The notes under the pieces: model-generated
What the model was told of the DNA's origin: nothing
What the model saw: only the letters and a program-made list of their open reading frames with translations
Database searches by the model: none
Position numbers and translations under genes: made by a program
Shown: piece after piece, positions 25,215 through 34,448 of the stretch
Layout: every line of letters starts with the position of its first letter
How positions within the stretch are numbered: the stretch's first letter is position 1
Source of the DNA: Marinobacter sp. S6332
GTDB taxonomy: Bacteria > Pseudomonadota > Gammaproteobacteria > Pseudomonadales > Oleiphilaceae
DNA length: 64,000 nucleotides
Assembly: GCF_023016045.1 (NCBI RefSeq)
Contig: NZ_JALKAP010000013.1
Location: 1-64,000, forward strand
Direction: 5' to 3'

Positions 25215-26327
25215 ATGACCATGAATCTCGGCCCCATGTTTGAACCTTTTGAGCTTCACAACCTTACCCTCCGTAACCGCGTAGCCATGGCACCTATGAC
25301 CCGGAACTTTTCGCCCAAAGGCGTGCCCGGAGAAAATGTCGTGGCCTACTACCGGCGCCGTGCCGAAGCCGGTGTGGGCTTGATCATCACGGAAGGTACA
25401 ACGGTAAACCACGTCGGTGCCAACGGTTACCCGAATGTACCCGCGTTTTATGGTGATGAAGCGCTGGCGGGTTGGAAGAATGTTGTCGATGCAGTACACG
25501 CGGCTGGCGGTGCCATCTTCCCGCAGCTTTGGCACGTGGGTGCGGTGCGCAAGGAAGGCACAGAGCCTGATCCTTCGGCTCCCGGTTATAGCCCATCTGG
25601 CCTATTTGCGCCGGGTAAGCCCAATGGCAAGGCTATGAGCAAAGGCGATATCGACGATGTGATCACCGCGTTTGCGGATGCGGCTCAGGATGCTAAAGCG
25701 CTGGGTTTTGATGGCGTTGAGATTCACGGTGCCCATGGTTACTTACTGGACCAGTTTCTTTGGGAAGGCACCAACCAGCGTGAAGATGAATACGGCGGCA
25801 GCATGGAAAACCGCCTGCGCTTCGTTGTCGAGATCGTGGAGGCAGTGCGCCATCGCGTGGGGCCTGATTTCCCCATTATGCTGCGCTTCTCACAGTGGAA
25901 ACAGCAAGATTACGACGCAAAACTGGTGAACAGTCCTGAAGAGCTAGAGCAATTCCTCAAACCCCTCGTTGACGCCGGTGTGGATATTTTCCACGCTTCG
26001 ACTCGTCGGTTCTGGGAACCTGAGTTTGAAGGCTCCAGCCTCAACTTGGCAGGTTGGACGCAGAAGTTATCCGGCAAGCCCACCATGTCGGTTGGCAGTG
26101 TTGGCCTAACGGAAGACTTTATTAGCGGCACCATGGCCAGCAAACAAGAGTCGGTTGAGCAGTCTGGTATCGACGAGCTGGTAGAGCGCATGAACAACCA
26201 CGAGTTCGAACTGATTGCTGTGGGTCGGGCGTTGCTGCAAGACCCGGAATGGCTCATCAAAGTGAAGGAAGGACGGCTTGGCGAGGTAGATGACTTTGCC
26301 CGTAAGTCACTTACCAAGCTGTACTGA
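25215..26327 (+). CDS. NADH:flavin oxidoreductase, Old Yellow Enzyme family
   Basis: A 370-residue FMN-dependent ene-reductase (TIM barrel) that reduces electrophilic alkenes, quinones or nitro compounds. Family landmarks are LRNRVAMAPMTRNFSPKGVP, QLWHVGAVRK (active-site region), FDGVEIHGAHGYLLDQFLWE with the substrate-binding His-Ala-His pattern, NQREDEYGGSMENR and the phosphate-binding ELIAVGRALLQDPEW. It pairs divergently with an HxlR regulator, suggesting induction by electrophiles. Natural substrate unknown. Confidence 0.92.
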   Translation: MTMNLGPMFEPFELHNLTLRNRVAMAPMTRNFSPKGVPGENVVAYYRRRAEAGVGLIITEGTTVNHVGANGYPNVPAFYGDEALAGWKNVVDAVHAAGGAIFPQLWHVGAVRKEGTEPDPSAPGYSPSGLFAPGKPNGKAMSKGDIDDVITAFADAAQDAKALGFDGVEIHGAHGYLLDQFLWEGTNQREDEYGGSMENRLRFVVEIVEAVRHRVGPDFPIMLRFSQWKQQDYDAKLVNSPEELEQFLKPLVDAGVDIFHASTRRFWEPEFEGSSLNLAGWTQKLSGKPTMSVGSVGLTEDFISGTMASKQESVEQSGIDELVERMNNHEFELIAVGRALLQDPEWLIKVKEGRLGEVDDFARKSLTKLY

Positions 26328-26356
26328 GCTTAGGCAAGCTATGCCCTCGTGATCGC

Positions 26357-26397
26357 AAAACACTCCCATCGCTTGAGCAAGCGATGGGAGTGTTTTT
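26357..26397. terminator. Strong bidirectional terminator, OYE/pntB
   Basis: A perfect 15-bp stem (CACTCCCATCGCTTG at 26361-26375 and its complement at 26378-26392) with a 2-base AG centre, flanked by AAAA and TTTTT. It serves both converging transcripts. Confidence 0.95.
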
Positions 26398-26424
26398 ATG
26401 GAATTCTCACGTAGACTCTATGGC

Positions 26425-27819
26425 TTATTCCCGCAACCCGCTCACTAACTTGTCGATACTGTCTTTGGCATCGCCGAACAGCATGCGTGAGTTGTCCTTA
26501 AAGAACAGCGGATTTTCCACCCCGGAATAGCCTGTTGCCATACCCCGTTTAAGAATGACCACTTGCCGAGCTTTCCACACCTCAAGCACCGGCATGCCCG
26601 CGATGGGGCTGCCCGGATCTTCCGCCGCTGCCGGGTTTACCGTGTCGTTGGCGCCGATCACCAGCACCACGTCAGTTGACGGGAAATCCTCGTTGATCTC
26701 GTCCATTTCCAGCACTATGTCGTATGGCACATGAGCTTCTGCCAGTAACACGTTCATGTGTCCGGGCAGGCGACCGGCAACCGGGTGAATGCCAAAGCGC
26801 ACATTCACGCCGCGCTCCCGCAGCAGCTTGGTCATATCGCTCACACCGCTCTGGGCCTGAGCTACCGCCATGCCGTAGCCGGGCACAATAATGACTGAAT
26901 CGGCGTTGCGCAGCTCTTCGCATACCTCGTCTGCATTGGTTTCCAACGCTGTTTGTTCCGGCCCTGCAGCGGCAGAACTGCCACTGGTCTGACCAAATCC
27001 GCCGAGGATAACGCTGATAAACGAACGGTTCATGGCCTTGCACATGATGTAACTGAGAATAGCGCCACTGCTGCCCACCAAGGCACCGGTCACGATCAGC
27101 AGGTCGTTGCCCAGCATAAAGCCGATGGAAGCCGCGGCCCAACCGGAATAGCTGTTGAGCATGGATACAACCACCGGCATATCGGCACCGCCAATGGCCA
27201 TGATCAGGTGCACCCCGAGAACGGCGGCAATAGCAGTCATGAGTACCAGAGCGACTAAGCCTAGCGCCATGCTACCGGTGTTCAAGAACCAGACACCTAA
27301 CAGAATCGATACGCCTAGGGCGGCCAGATTCATCAGGTGTCGACCGGGCAGGGTAAGCGCCTTGCTATCGATACGACCGTCCAACTTGCCGCATGCCACT
27401 AGGGAGCCGGTGAAAGTGACGGCGCCGATAAAGATGCCCACAAACACTTCCACCAGCTTGATGGTGTGTTCGGCACCCGTGCTATGGATCAGCGGATCTA
27501 TATAACCGGTGAAACCCACTAACACAGCGGCCAGACCTACAAAACTGTGCAGCAGGGCTACCAGTTGTGGCATTTGGGTCATTTCGACTTTGTTGGCGAT
27601 GACAATACCGATACTGGCTCCCGCCAGCACAGCAATCACGATAGCGACAACTCCGCTGTCACTCACGCTGGCCATGGTAGCCACGAGAGCAATAAGAATA
27701 CCGGCTACACCATAAAGGTTGCCCCGGCGCGCGGATTCTTGATGGCTCAAGCCTCCAAGGCTGAGAATAAACAATACGCTGGCGACCACGTAGGCCACAC
27801 TGACGAGTCCTGTACTCAT
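26425..27819 (-). CDS. pntB: NAD(P) transhydrogenase subunit beta
   Basis: A 464-residue inner-membrane subunit of proton-translocating transhydrogenase, which makes NADPH from NADH using the proton motive force. About nine membrane helices fill residues 1-260 (including [20 protein letters not shown]). The NADP(H)-binding dIII domain follows, with [49 protein letters not shown] and [16 protein letters not shown]. Length matches E. coli PntB. It lies 12 bp after pntA in an operon. Confidence 0.96.
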   Translation of the reverse strand: MSTGLVSVAYVVASVLFILSLGGLSHQESARRGNLYGVAGILIALVATMASVSDSGVVAIVIAVLAGASIGIVIANKVEMTQMPQLVALLHSFVGLAAVLVGFTGYIDPLIHSTGAEHTIKLVEVFVGIFIGAVTFTGSLVACGKLDGRIDSKALTLPGRHLMNLAALGVSILLGVWFLNTGSMALGLVALVLMTAIAAVLGVHLIMAIGGADMPVVVSMLNSYSGWAAASIGFMLGNDLLIVTGALVGSSGAILSYIMCKAMNRSFISVILGGFGQTSGSSAAAGPEQTALETNADEVCEELRNADSVIIVPGYGMAVAQAQSGVSDMTKLLRERGVNVRFGIHPVAGRLPGHMNVLLAEAHVPYDIVLEMDEINEDFPSTDVVLVIGANDTVNPAAAEDPGSPIAGMPVLEVWKARQVVILKRGMATGYSGVENPLFFKDNSRMLFGDAKDSIDKLVSGLRE

Positions 27820-27831
27820 GGCGGTGACCCC

Positions 27832-29409
27832 TTATTTGCGGAACATTTTGAGCATGCGATGGGTGACCCGGAAGCCGCCCCCTACGTTGATGCTGGCAAT
27901 CAGCACCGCCACAAAGGCCATAATCCCGACCGCGACGTTATCCGCCTGAGCCAGATGCAGAATGGCACCGATCACGATAATGCCGCTGATGGCGTTGGTG
28001 ACACTCATCAAGGGGGTATGCAGGGAGGCGGTTACGTTCCACACAACCTGCCAGCCAATGAAGCAAGCCAGCACAAACACAGTAAAGTGACGCAGAAAGC
28101 TCTCCGGCGCATGAGCGCCCACGCCATACAGCGCAGCAAGGGTGACAACCAGCACGGCGCCTTTGCCAATCAGGCTACGGCGCTGGGATTCCTTGTGCGC
28201 AGCCGCTTTCTGCTCTGCCGAGGGCTCTTCTGTGCCGGGCGCTGGCTTAGGGCTGGTTGGTGTCTGGGGTTGCGGTGGTGGCCAGGTTACATCCTTGCCC
28301 AGCACGACGGTGAGGCCGCGAATAACGTCGTCTTCCATGTTCACCTGTGGCTTGCCGTCTTTATCCGGTGTCAGTTCGGTAAGTAGGTGAAACAGGTTGG
28401 TAGCGTATAGATCACTGGCCACCTTGGCCATGCGGCTGGGCAGATCTGTATAGCCGATCAGCGTCACATCATGTTGCTCAACGATTTTCCCGGGTTCTGT
28501 GAGTTCGCAGTTGCCGCCGCGCTCTGAGGCCAGATCCACAATCACACTGCCGGGTTTCATGGATTTCACCATGTCCGCCGTTATCAGTTTCGGTGCGGGC
28601 TTACCGGGAATCAGAGCGGTGGTGATGATGATATCCACCTCTTTGGCCTGCTCTGCAAAAAGCGCCATTTCCGCCTTAATGAACTCATCGCTCATCTGCT
28701 TGGCGTAACCGCCGGTGCCGCTGCCTTCCTCCTCGCCAAAATCCAGCTGCAGAAATTCGGCACCCATGCTTTCAATCTGTTCCTTCACTTCCAGTCGGGT
28801 ATCGAAGGCCCGGACGATAGCCCCCAAACTGTTGGCTGCACCTACCGCCGCAAGCCCCGCTACACCGGCCCCGATCACCATCACCTTGGCTGGCGGTACC
28901 TTGCCCGCTGCGGTCATTTGGCCGGTGAAAAAGCGCCCGAAGTGATTGGCTGCTTCTACCACCGCACGATACCCGGCGATATTGGCCATGGCGCTCAGCG
29001 CATCCATTTTCTGCGCACGGCTAATCCGGGGCAGACTGTCGATGGCAAACGTGGTGATGTTGCGGGCCGCAAGCTTATTAAGAAGCTCGGAGTTTTGAGC
29101 TGGCCAGATGTAACTGACAAGAAAGGAGCCTTCCTTCATGAGGTCGGCTTCGTGCTTACCCAGTGCCGGATTCCGCATGGGCGCACGCACTTTTAGAATG
29201 AAATCCGCGTTGTTCCATAAGGAACGGGTGTCTACAGCGATTGTTGCGCCAACGGCTTCATAGGCTTCATCGCGGTAATGCGCCGCTTCGCCTGCTCCGG
29301 CTTCAACGGTAACTTCGTAGCCCAGATTGATCAGTTTGTGTACTGAAGGCGGCGTTGCTGCCACCCGCCGTTCGTCGCTAAATATCTCTTTTGGAATGCC
29401 AATCTTCAT
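27832..29409 (-). CDS. pntA: NAD(P) transhydrogenase subunit alpha (fused form)
   Basis: A 525-residue alpha subunit with the NAD(H)-binding dI domain ([38 protein letters not shown]-loop region with [10 protein letters not shown]) and a C-terminal membrane part with four helices (about 415-515, ending [16 protein letters not shown]). A linker rich in Pro, Ala and Glu lies at about 375-400. It is the single-chain form like E. coli PntA, not the split PntAA/PntAB. The start is an ATG at 29409. The gene is divergent from marC, leaving about 150 bp for promoters. Confidence 0.96.
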   Translation of the reverse strand: MKIGIPKEIFSDERRVAATPPSVHKLINLGYEVTVEAGAGEAAHYRDEAYEAVGATIAVDTRSLWNNADFILKVRAPMRNPALGKHEADLMKEGSFLVSYIWPAQNSELLNKLAARNITTFAIDSLPRISRAQKMDALSAMANIAGYRAVVEAANHFGRFFTGQMTAAGKVPPAKVMVIGAGVAGLAAVGAANSLGAIVRAFDTRLEVKEQIESMGAEFLQLDFGEEEGSGTGGYAKQMSDEFIKAEMALFAEQAKEVDIIITTALIPGKPAPKLITADMVKSMKPGSVIVDLASERGGNCELTEPGKIVEQHDVTLIGYTDLPSRMAKVASDLYATNLFHLLTELTPDKDGKPQVNMEDDVIRGLTVVLGKDVTWPPPQPQTPTSPKPAPGTEEPSAEQKAAAHKESQRRSLIGKGAVLVVTLAALYGVGAHAPESFLRHFTVFVLACFIGWQVVWNVTASLHTPLMSVTNAISGIIVIGAILHLAQADNVAVGIMAFVAVLIASINVGGGFRVTHRMLKMFRK

Positions 29410-29566
29410 GATGCAAACGCCCTGTGTTTGAGCCGATGAAATGAAGGGGAGCTACACTCAGCCTAGTGCAAATTCGGGACTTTGCTTGCCATACGTCCTG
29501 TTGCGTACGGAAGGCATTGCGGATTGGCGCTATGCTTTGCATCTTTTTCCGGACCGGATATTTTTG

Positions 29567-30205
29567 ATGATTGAAATGTTTTTCAGTACCTATGTCAGCA
29601 GCACGATTCGCTTCCTGTTTCTGTTGGCGCCCTTCTTTGCCGTCTCTATGTTTATTGCCTTGACCCGAGGGCTGCCTGCGGCTGAAAAAGCCTCGATTAT
29701 TCGCCGGGCCTGTATCGCGGCATCCGTTATGGGCGTGATATTGTTCTTTGGCGGTCCGGTGCTGTTCAGTGCCATTGGCATTACCTTGAACTCTTTCCGT
29801 ATTGGTGCCGGTACGCTGCTGTTCCTCACTGCCATCAGTCTGGTCACCAGCGGCACCCGTAACCACGCCACCGGCCTGCCGGAAGAAGAGCGGGATGATA
29901 TAGCGGTTGTACCCTTGGCCGTTCCGGTGATGATCGGCCCCGCCACCATTGGTGCTATTCTGGTATACGGCGCTGAGCTCAAGAGTGCCCCGGAAGTTGC
30001 TGGCGGGCTGCTGGGCCTGCTTTCCGGCCTCCTGATTTTGGGTATTTTGCTGCACTTGTCCGGTTATCTGGAAAAAGCCTTGGGCAAAACCGGCCTTAAC
30101 ATCCTTTCAAAGATCAGCGGTCTTGTGCTCTCGGCCATGGCGGCAGAAATTGTGCTGTCCGGCATTACAGGTTTTATCGCCAATTCGGGGTTATTGGGAG
30201 CATAA
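29567..30205 (+). CDS. MarC family integral membrane protein
   Basis: A 212-residue six-helix inner-membrane protein of the MarC (UPF0056) family. Typical stretches are FLFLLAPFFAVSMFIALTRG, FRIGAGTLLFLTAISLV and VVPLAVPVMIGPATIGAILV. Despite the name, multidrug resistance has not been shown for the family. I begin at the ATG at 29567 (MIEMFFSTYVSS); upstream in-frame residues back to 29441 are not hydrophobic and lack support. The ChaC-like gene follows after nine bases, probably in the same transcript. Confidence 0.88.
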   Translation: MIEMFFSTYVSSTIRFLFLLAPFFAVSMFIALTRGLPAAEKASIIRRACIAASVMGVILFFGGPVLFSAIGITLNSFRIGAGTLLFLTAISLVTSGTRNHATGLPEEERDDIAVVPLAVPVMIGPATIGAILVYGAELKSAPEVAGGLLGLLSGLLILGILLHLSGYLEKALGKTGLNILSKISGLVLSAMAAEIVLSGITGFIANSGLLGA

Positions 30206-30214
30206 GGAAGAGTA

Positions 30215-30778
30215 ATGTCCACCGACACCACTGAGCACAACCGCAATCGACAGGACTTCTCCGGTATCGATTCGATCTGGTTGTTTGGCTATGGCTCGCT
30301 GATTTACAAAGTGGATTTCCCATATTTGGAAAAATGCCCCGCCTCGATTCAGGGCTGGGCCCGCCGGTTCTGGCAGGGTTCTCACGACCACCGGGGCACT
30401 CCTGAAGCGCCGGGGCGCGTAGTGACTCTGATCGAGCAGCCTGGAGCGGTTTGCAAGGGCATGGCGTTTCGGGTTTCACCAAAGGTTTTCGAGCATTTGG
30501 ATGTGCGGGAAAAGAATGGTTATCTGCGATTCACCACAACTTTGACGTTCGATAACGGCAGTCACGGTGAGGGGCTGGTTTACATTGCCACGGAAGATAA
30601 CGAAGCCTTTCTTGGCCATGCGCCGGATGAAGACATAGCGCGGCAGATTGCTTCTGCGGTTGGTCCGAGTGGCCCCAATTCTGAATATTTGCTCAGGCTT
30701 GCAGAGTCTTTGCGGGCATTGGGTGATGAGTGCACCCACACATTCTCAATTGAAGCCTGCCTAAAAGCAGACTCATAA
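30215..30778 (+). CDS. ChaC-like gamma-glutamylcyclotransferase
   Basis: A 187-residue gamma-glutamylcyclotransferase-fold protein that would split glutathione into 5-oxoproline and Cys-Gly. Visible are the substrate-binding loop LFGYGSLIYKVDFP (about 23-36), the RRFWQGSHDHRGTPEAPGRV segment specific to ChaC proteins, and the catalytic Glu in DVREKNGYLR. The start follows AAGGAAGAGTA. It is downstream of marC and ends 24 bp before palindromic element A. Confidence 0.9.
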   Translation: MSTDTTEHNRNRQDFSGIDSIWLFGYGSLIYKVDFPYLEKCPASIQGWARRFWQGSHDHRGTPEAPGRVVTLIEQPGAVCKGMAFRVSPKVFEHLDVREKNGYLRFTTTLTFDNGSHGEGLVYIATEDNEAFLGHAPDEDIARQIASAVGPSGPNSEYLLRLAESLRALGDECTHTFSIEACLKADS

Positions 30779-30801
30779 ACCGGGTACGCAATGCCAAACA
30801 A

Positions 30802-30912
30802 GCAGTAGGGGGAGAAACGCCTCCCGAAACTGTGCGGAGCCATGGATGGCGGAGCCAAGCGTACACGGACGTATTCACAGCGTGTTTCGGGAGGCGTTTC
30901 TCCCCCTACTGC
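30802..30912. repeat. Palindromic element A (conserved 53-bp core, 29-bp variable arms)
   Basis: Arms at 30802-30830 and 30884-30912 are perfect 29-bp inverted complements. The 53-bp core 30831-30883 contains GGAGCCATGGATGGCGGAG and ends in GACGTATTCACAGCGT. The same core recurs at 49595-49647 (inverted, 50 of 53 identical), 60660-60713 and, diverged, 47568-47620, but the arms do not. The unit fills the gap between convergent chaC-like and EamA genes and must at least be capable of forming a very stable hairpin that ends transcription from both sides. Confidence 0.9.
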
Positions 30913-30913
30913 G

Positions 30914-31831
30914 TCAGGCCTCCACCGAAGCGACCCGAGACTCTTCCCGGGTAGCAGGATTAAAGCCTCTAGGAGGTGATTTGCGACGCTGGTTCAGGCC
31001 GATCATCACCAATGGCACAATAACCATCAAACTGCCCGCCAGAAACCACCAGTCCGGCACTTCATTAAACCAGATCCAGCCAATACCTACCGCCCAAATC
31101 AGTCCTGTGTACTCGGCGCTGGTTACCTGGTTTGCATCCACCTGCCTGTAGGCGAGCAAAACGGTGATGTTGTACCCCAGAATAAAAAACGCCGAAGCTG
31201 CCGCTGTAAACAGAATTTCTGGGTGCCAAGTAGCACCCTGTTGCCACTCCCATACCGCCAGCAATCCAGACACCGGAATCACCAGCAAGTAGTTAAGAAA
31301 CAGCTTGTGCACAGTGGTCTGGCCCTTGGGCAACTTGCGCACCATCACCGCGTTGATGGCCAGAGTAATCGCCGACCCCAGTGCAGCTACAGCCGCCCAA
31401 TTGAATTCTACCGGGCGCAAAATAACGATGATGCCTGCAAAGCCGCTGAATACCGCAAGCACACTCAAAGGCGACAGCGACTCCCGGAAGATAACTACCG
31501 AAAACACCATGACCAGAATCGGCGCTGCGTAAAACACCGCGTTGGCTGTGGCCAGAGGCAGGTTGCTCAGGGCGACGATCATGCACAGCAGGCCTACCAG
31601 ATGAACGTGCGCTCTTATGGCGTGAACTTTTATGCCGCCAAACAAGTTGGTGCGGTCGATCTTGCGGGCCAAAGGTAGCAGGAATAAGAGAGTGATCAGA
31701 CAACGTAAAAACGCGAACTGAAGAATGGGCGCGCCCGGTTCCATCAGTTTGATAAATACGTCCGATATCAGCGCCATGGCGTTGCCAAGCACAAGCAAAA
31801 GAATAGCGCTGTTAACAGTTTTGCCTGACAT
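30914..31831 (-). CDS. EamA/DMT family transporter
   Basis: A 305-residue drug/metabolite transporter with ten membrane helices and two EamA repeats. The first includes AILLLVLGNAMALISDVFIK and LLCMIVALSNLPLATANAVF; the second includes PVSGLLAVWEWQQGATWHPE, VTSAEYTGLIWAVGIGWIWF and FNEVPDWWFLAGSLMVI. I start at the ATG at 31831 (MSGKTVNSAI), seven bases after AGGAAAAGAAG; the longer form from 31870 is less likely. It stands divergent from a LysR regulator, the likely controller. Substrate (amino acid, nucleoside or drug) unknown. Confidence 0.9.
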   Translation of the reverse strand: MSGKTVNSAILLLVLGNAMALISDVFIKLMEPGAPILQFAFLRCLITLLFLLPLARKIDRTNLFGGIKVHAIRAHVHLVGLLCMIVALSNLPLATANAVFYAAPILVMVFSVVIFRESLSPLSVLAVFSGFAGIIVILRPVEFNWAAVAALGSAITLAINAVMVRKLPKGQTTVHKLFLNYLLVIPVSGLLAVWEWQQGATWHPEILFTAAASAFFILGYNITVLLAYRQVDANQVTSAEYTGLIWAVGIGWIWFNEVPDWWFLAGSLMVIVPLVMIGLNQRRKSPPRGFNPATREESRVASVEA

Positions 31832-31953
31832 CTTCTTTTCCTGATTGTTGGGAGTGACTAAAGCGCGCACGTAGGAAGTGGCAGTCTTAGTCTAGGTGCG
31901 TTTTAATATCCGATAAAATGATGTTTATTCGTAAGGCATTAGGAAATTAGATA

Positions 31954-32901
31954 ATGAAGCTGCCACCTCTGAAAGCTTTGCCGGTATTCGAAGCGGTTGC
32001 CCGTCTTAACAGCTTTTCATTGGCTGCGGAGGAGCTGGCGGTATCCCAGAGCGCGGTGAGCCATCAAATCAAACAACTGGAAACCTATCTCGGTGAAAAG
32101 TTGTTTTGGCGCAGTGGGCGAACTCTCTCGATGACCGACGAGGGCCGCCAGTATCTGGATGCCATTGGTACGGCTTTGCTGCAGATAGAGCGCGCCAGTG
32201 AGCAACTTATGGGGCGCGAAGAGTCCCGGCTGCGGCTCGCGCTCTTTAGCTCCTTTGCGGTGCGCTGGCTTGTGCCACGGCTGCCAGATTTGCAGCGCCT
32301 GCATCCGCAGGTGGAGTTGGCCTTGGAAATGACCAGCCAAAATCCGGTGCTATCGGATCGGGTAGCGGATTGTTTTATTACCATCCACCGAGACTCTCCA
32401 GCCTACAGTTATGAGCTTTTGTATGTGGAGCGGCTTTTCCCGGTATGCAGCCAAGACTATTGGCAACGCATCCGAAGAGAGCTTGGGCGGGAAACGGACG
32501 TTACCGGGCGCGATGAGCCAGCTATGACCCCCGCCGAGGTAGCGCGCTTCCCTCTGTTATCCACCTACAGCATCTACGATAAAGCCGCTGGAGACTGGGA
32601 AGCCTGGTTTCAAACCGTGGCAGAGCCCTTGCCTTCCGGCAGTCGTGTTCAGCATTTCAGCCACATGCTGCTGGCTCTGGAAGCGGCGCGCTTTCATCAG
32701 GGCATTGCCCTGACCAACGACTACATGTTGAGCACCCGTAAAGACTCTGAAGAGTTTGTGCGCTTGCCTTGTCACCCGTTGGTAACCGGCGACCGGTTCT
32801 ATTTCGCCTGGAAAACCAGCAGGCGCAGGGAGCGGAGTATTCAATTGCTAAGAGGCTGGCTGGTGGGTGAGGCCATTAGAGGGGGATTGAGGTCGGAATA
32901 G
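31954..32901 (+). CDS. LysR family transcriptional regulator (GcvA-like)
   Basis: A 315-residue LysR-type regulator. The helix-turn-helix is at about 20-45 (FSLAAEELAVSQSAVSHQIK), preceded by MKLPPLKALPVFEAVARLNS, the typical GcvA-group opening. The C-terminal co-inducer domain spans about 90-300. It is divergent from the EamA exporter (122 bp between), so it probably controls that gene, and perhaps the downstream Tat-exported enzyme pair. Confidence 0.9.
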   Translation: MKLPPLKALPVFEAVARLNSFSLAAEELAVSQSAVSHQIKQLETYLGEKLFWRSGRTLSMTDEGRQYLDAIGTALLQIERASEQLMGREESRLRLALFSSFAVRWLVPRLPDLQRLHPQVELALEMTSQNPVLSDRVADCFITIHRDSPAYSYELLYVERLFPVCSQDYWQRIRRELGRETDVTGRDEPAMTPAEVARFPLLSTYSIYDKAAGDWEAWFQTVAEPLPSGSRVQHFSHMLLALEAARFHQGIALTNDYMLSTRKDSEEFVRLPCHPLVTGDRFYFAWKTSRRRERSIQLLRGWLVGEAIRGGLRSE

Positions 32902-33025
32902 TGAAAATCGTCGGTATTCAATCCGATTTATGAGCGCTAGTACTCTCAAACAATCGTTGCGTAGCCGGTATCCTTGCACCAAGAACAACTTAGCTGCCAG
33001 AAAGCGCAGTGAGCAAGGAATCCAC

Positions 33026-34411
33026 ATGTCGTTAAATCGTCGCCAATTTTTACAAGTCGCTGGCGCCCTCGGTGCTCTGGGTGCTTTTGCCAGCCCCACT
33101 GCACTCGCACAGGCGCTGAACCCGGAACGCATGAGCCCATGGCGTAACTGGTCCGGTGCGCAGAGCTGTTTGCCAGCGCATCAATTAACGCCAAAAAGTC
33201 TGGATGAGTTGGTGAGCATCATTGCCAACAGCACTGGTACCATTCGCCCGGTTGGCGCAGGCCACTCGTTCAGCCCGCTGGTGCCAACCGATGACACGCT
33301 GCTTTCTCTAGGTTATTTCAGCGGAATGCTTAGCCATGATTCGGTAACCCATCAGGCAGAGTTTGGAGCCGGTACTTCCATGGCGCTTATGGGCATGGCA
33401 TTGAATGAAGTGGGTCAGGGTTTTATCAATATGGCGGATATTGATCACCAGACTCTGGGCGGCGCTGTTGCTACATCCACCCATGGCACAGGCATCAAAT
33501 ATGGCTCCTATTCCAGCTATGTAGCGGGTTTGCAGCTAGTGACGGCGGGCGGAGAGGTTCTGGATTGCGACGCTAGCCGTAACCCTGAAATTTTCAATGC
33601 TGCCAAAGTATCCATGGGTGCATTAGGAGTTATCACCCGGCTAACCATGCAAAACCGCCCCGCGTACCGCCTGCGGGAAAACATGTGGGTCGCCAAAACA
33701 GAGGACTTGCTGGCAGATATAGACAAGCATGTTTCCGAAAACCAGCACTGGGAAATGCTGGTGATTACCCACTCTGATTACGCTCTGGCTGTTGCCTTGA
33801 ACGAAACCGACGAGCCAGCCACCCCTCCGGTAAACAAGGCCGAAAGTGGCGGCAATGAATTCGTAACTCTGCTGGAAAAGCTCGACAAATACGGCAGTGA
33901 CTTCCCGGCGGCCCGACGGTTTTTGCTCAACAACCTGCAGCACTTTGCCACCTTTGATGAGCGTATTGGCGAGTCCTACGAGATCTATTCCAACGTGCGT
34001 TCCGTGCGCTTTAACGAAATGGAATACTCCGTGCCTGCAGAGCAGGGCCCAGCCTGCCTACGAGAAATTTTGCAACTGATCGAGCGCGACAACCTGTCTA
34101 CCTGGTTTCCCATTGAATATCGCTATGTGAAGGCTGACGATGCGCCATTGAGCATGTTTCAAGGGCGAGATAGTTGTGCCATTTCAGTGCACCAGCATTA
34201 CAGCATGGATTACCACAACTTTTTTGCGGCTATAGAACCGGTCTTCTGGAAGTACAACGGCAGGCCCCACTGGGGCAAGCTGCACACATTGAACTCGCGA
34301 CATCTGAAACAACTTTACCCCCAGTGGAGCGAGTTTACCGGGCTACGGCAGAGTCTGGACCCGCAGGGGCGATTTTTGAACGGCCACTTACGCAAAATTA
34401 TGGGGGCGTGA
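33026..34411 (+). CDS. Tat-exported FAD-linked oxidase (aldonolactone oxidase family)
   Basis: A 461-residue flavoprotein of the D-arabinono/L-gulono-1,4-lactone oxidase (VAO) family. The N-terminal NRRQFLQVAGALGAL is a twin-arginine signal with AQA cleavage, so it acts in the periplasm after folding with FAD. The FAD domain shows TIRPVGAGHSFSPLVPTDDT and LGGAVATSTHGTGIKYGSYS; the C-terminus ends with HWGKLHTLNSRHLKQLYPQW and LDPQGRFLNGHL as in alditol/lactone oxidases. I start at 33026, seven bases after AAGGA; an ATG at 32930 would bury the Tat motif. It pairs with the next gene. Confidence 0.9.
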   Translation: MSLNRRQFLQVAGALGALGAFASPTALAQALNPERMSPWRNWSGAQSCLPAHQLTPKSLDELVSIIANSTGTIRPVGAGHSFSPLVPTDDTLLSLGYFSGMLSHDSVTHQAEFGAGTSMALMGMALNEVGQGFINMADIDHQTLGGAVATSTHGTGIKYGSYSSYVAGLQLVTAGGEVLDCDASRNPEIFNAAKVSMGALGVITRLTMQNRPAYRLRENMWVAKTEDLLADIDKHVSENQHWEMLVITHSDYALAVALNETDEPATPPVNKAESGGNEFVTLLEKLDKYGSDFPAARRFLLNNLQHFATFDERIGESYEIYSNVRSVRFNEMEYSVPAEQGPACLREILQLIERDNLSTWFPIEYRYVKADDAPLSMFQGRDSCAISVHQHYSMDYHNFFAAIEPVFWKYNGRPHWGKLHTLNSRHLKQLYPQWSEFTGLRQSLDPQGRFLNGHLRKIMGA

Positions 34412-34448
34412 GGGAAATTTTGAAGGAGGCTTTTAAGGAGAGAGCATC

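Noticed and set aside
27547..28386. 279-codon open frame on the plus strand across the pntB/pntA junction
   Set aside because: It is antisense to the transhydrogenase genes, has very biased composition (His, Gly and Asp rich) and no ribosome-binding site.
29378..30055. 225-codon minus-strand frame opposite marC
   Set aside because: Low-complexity Gln/Gly/Thr-rich product antisense to a well-supported membrane protein.
30831..30883. CRISPR or tandem-repeat interpretation of the shared core
   Set aside because: The four copies are dispersed over 30 kb, not tandem, and occur in both orientations.
30802..30912. Integron attC-like site interpretation of the palindromes
   Set aside because: attC sites conserve the outer core sites and vary in the middle. 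Here the middle is conserved and the outer arms vary, and there is no integrase gene.
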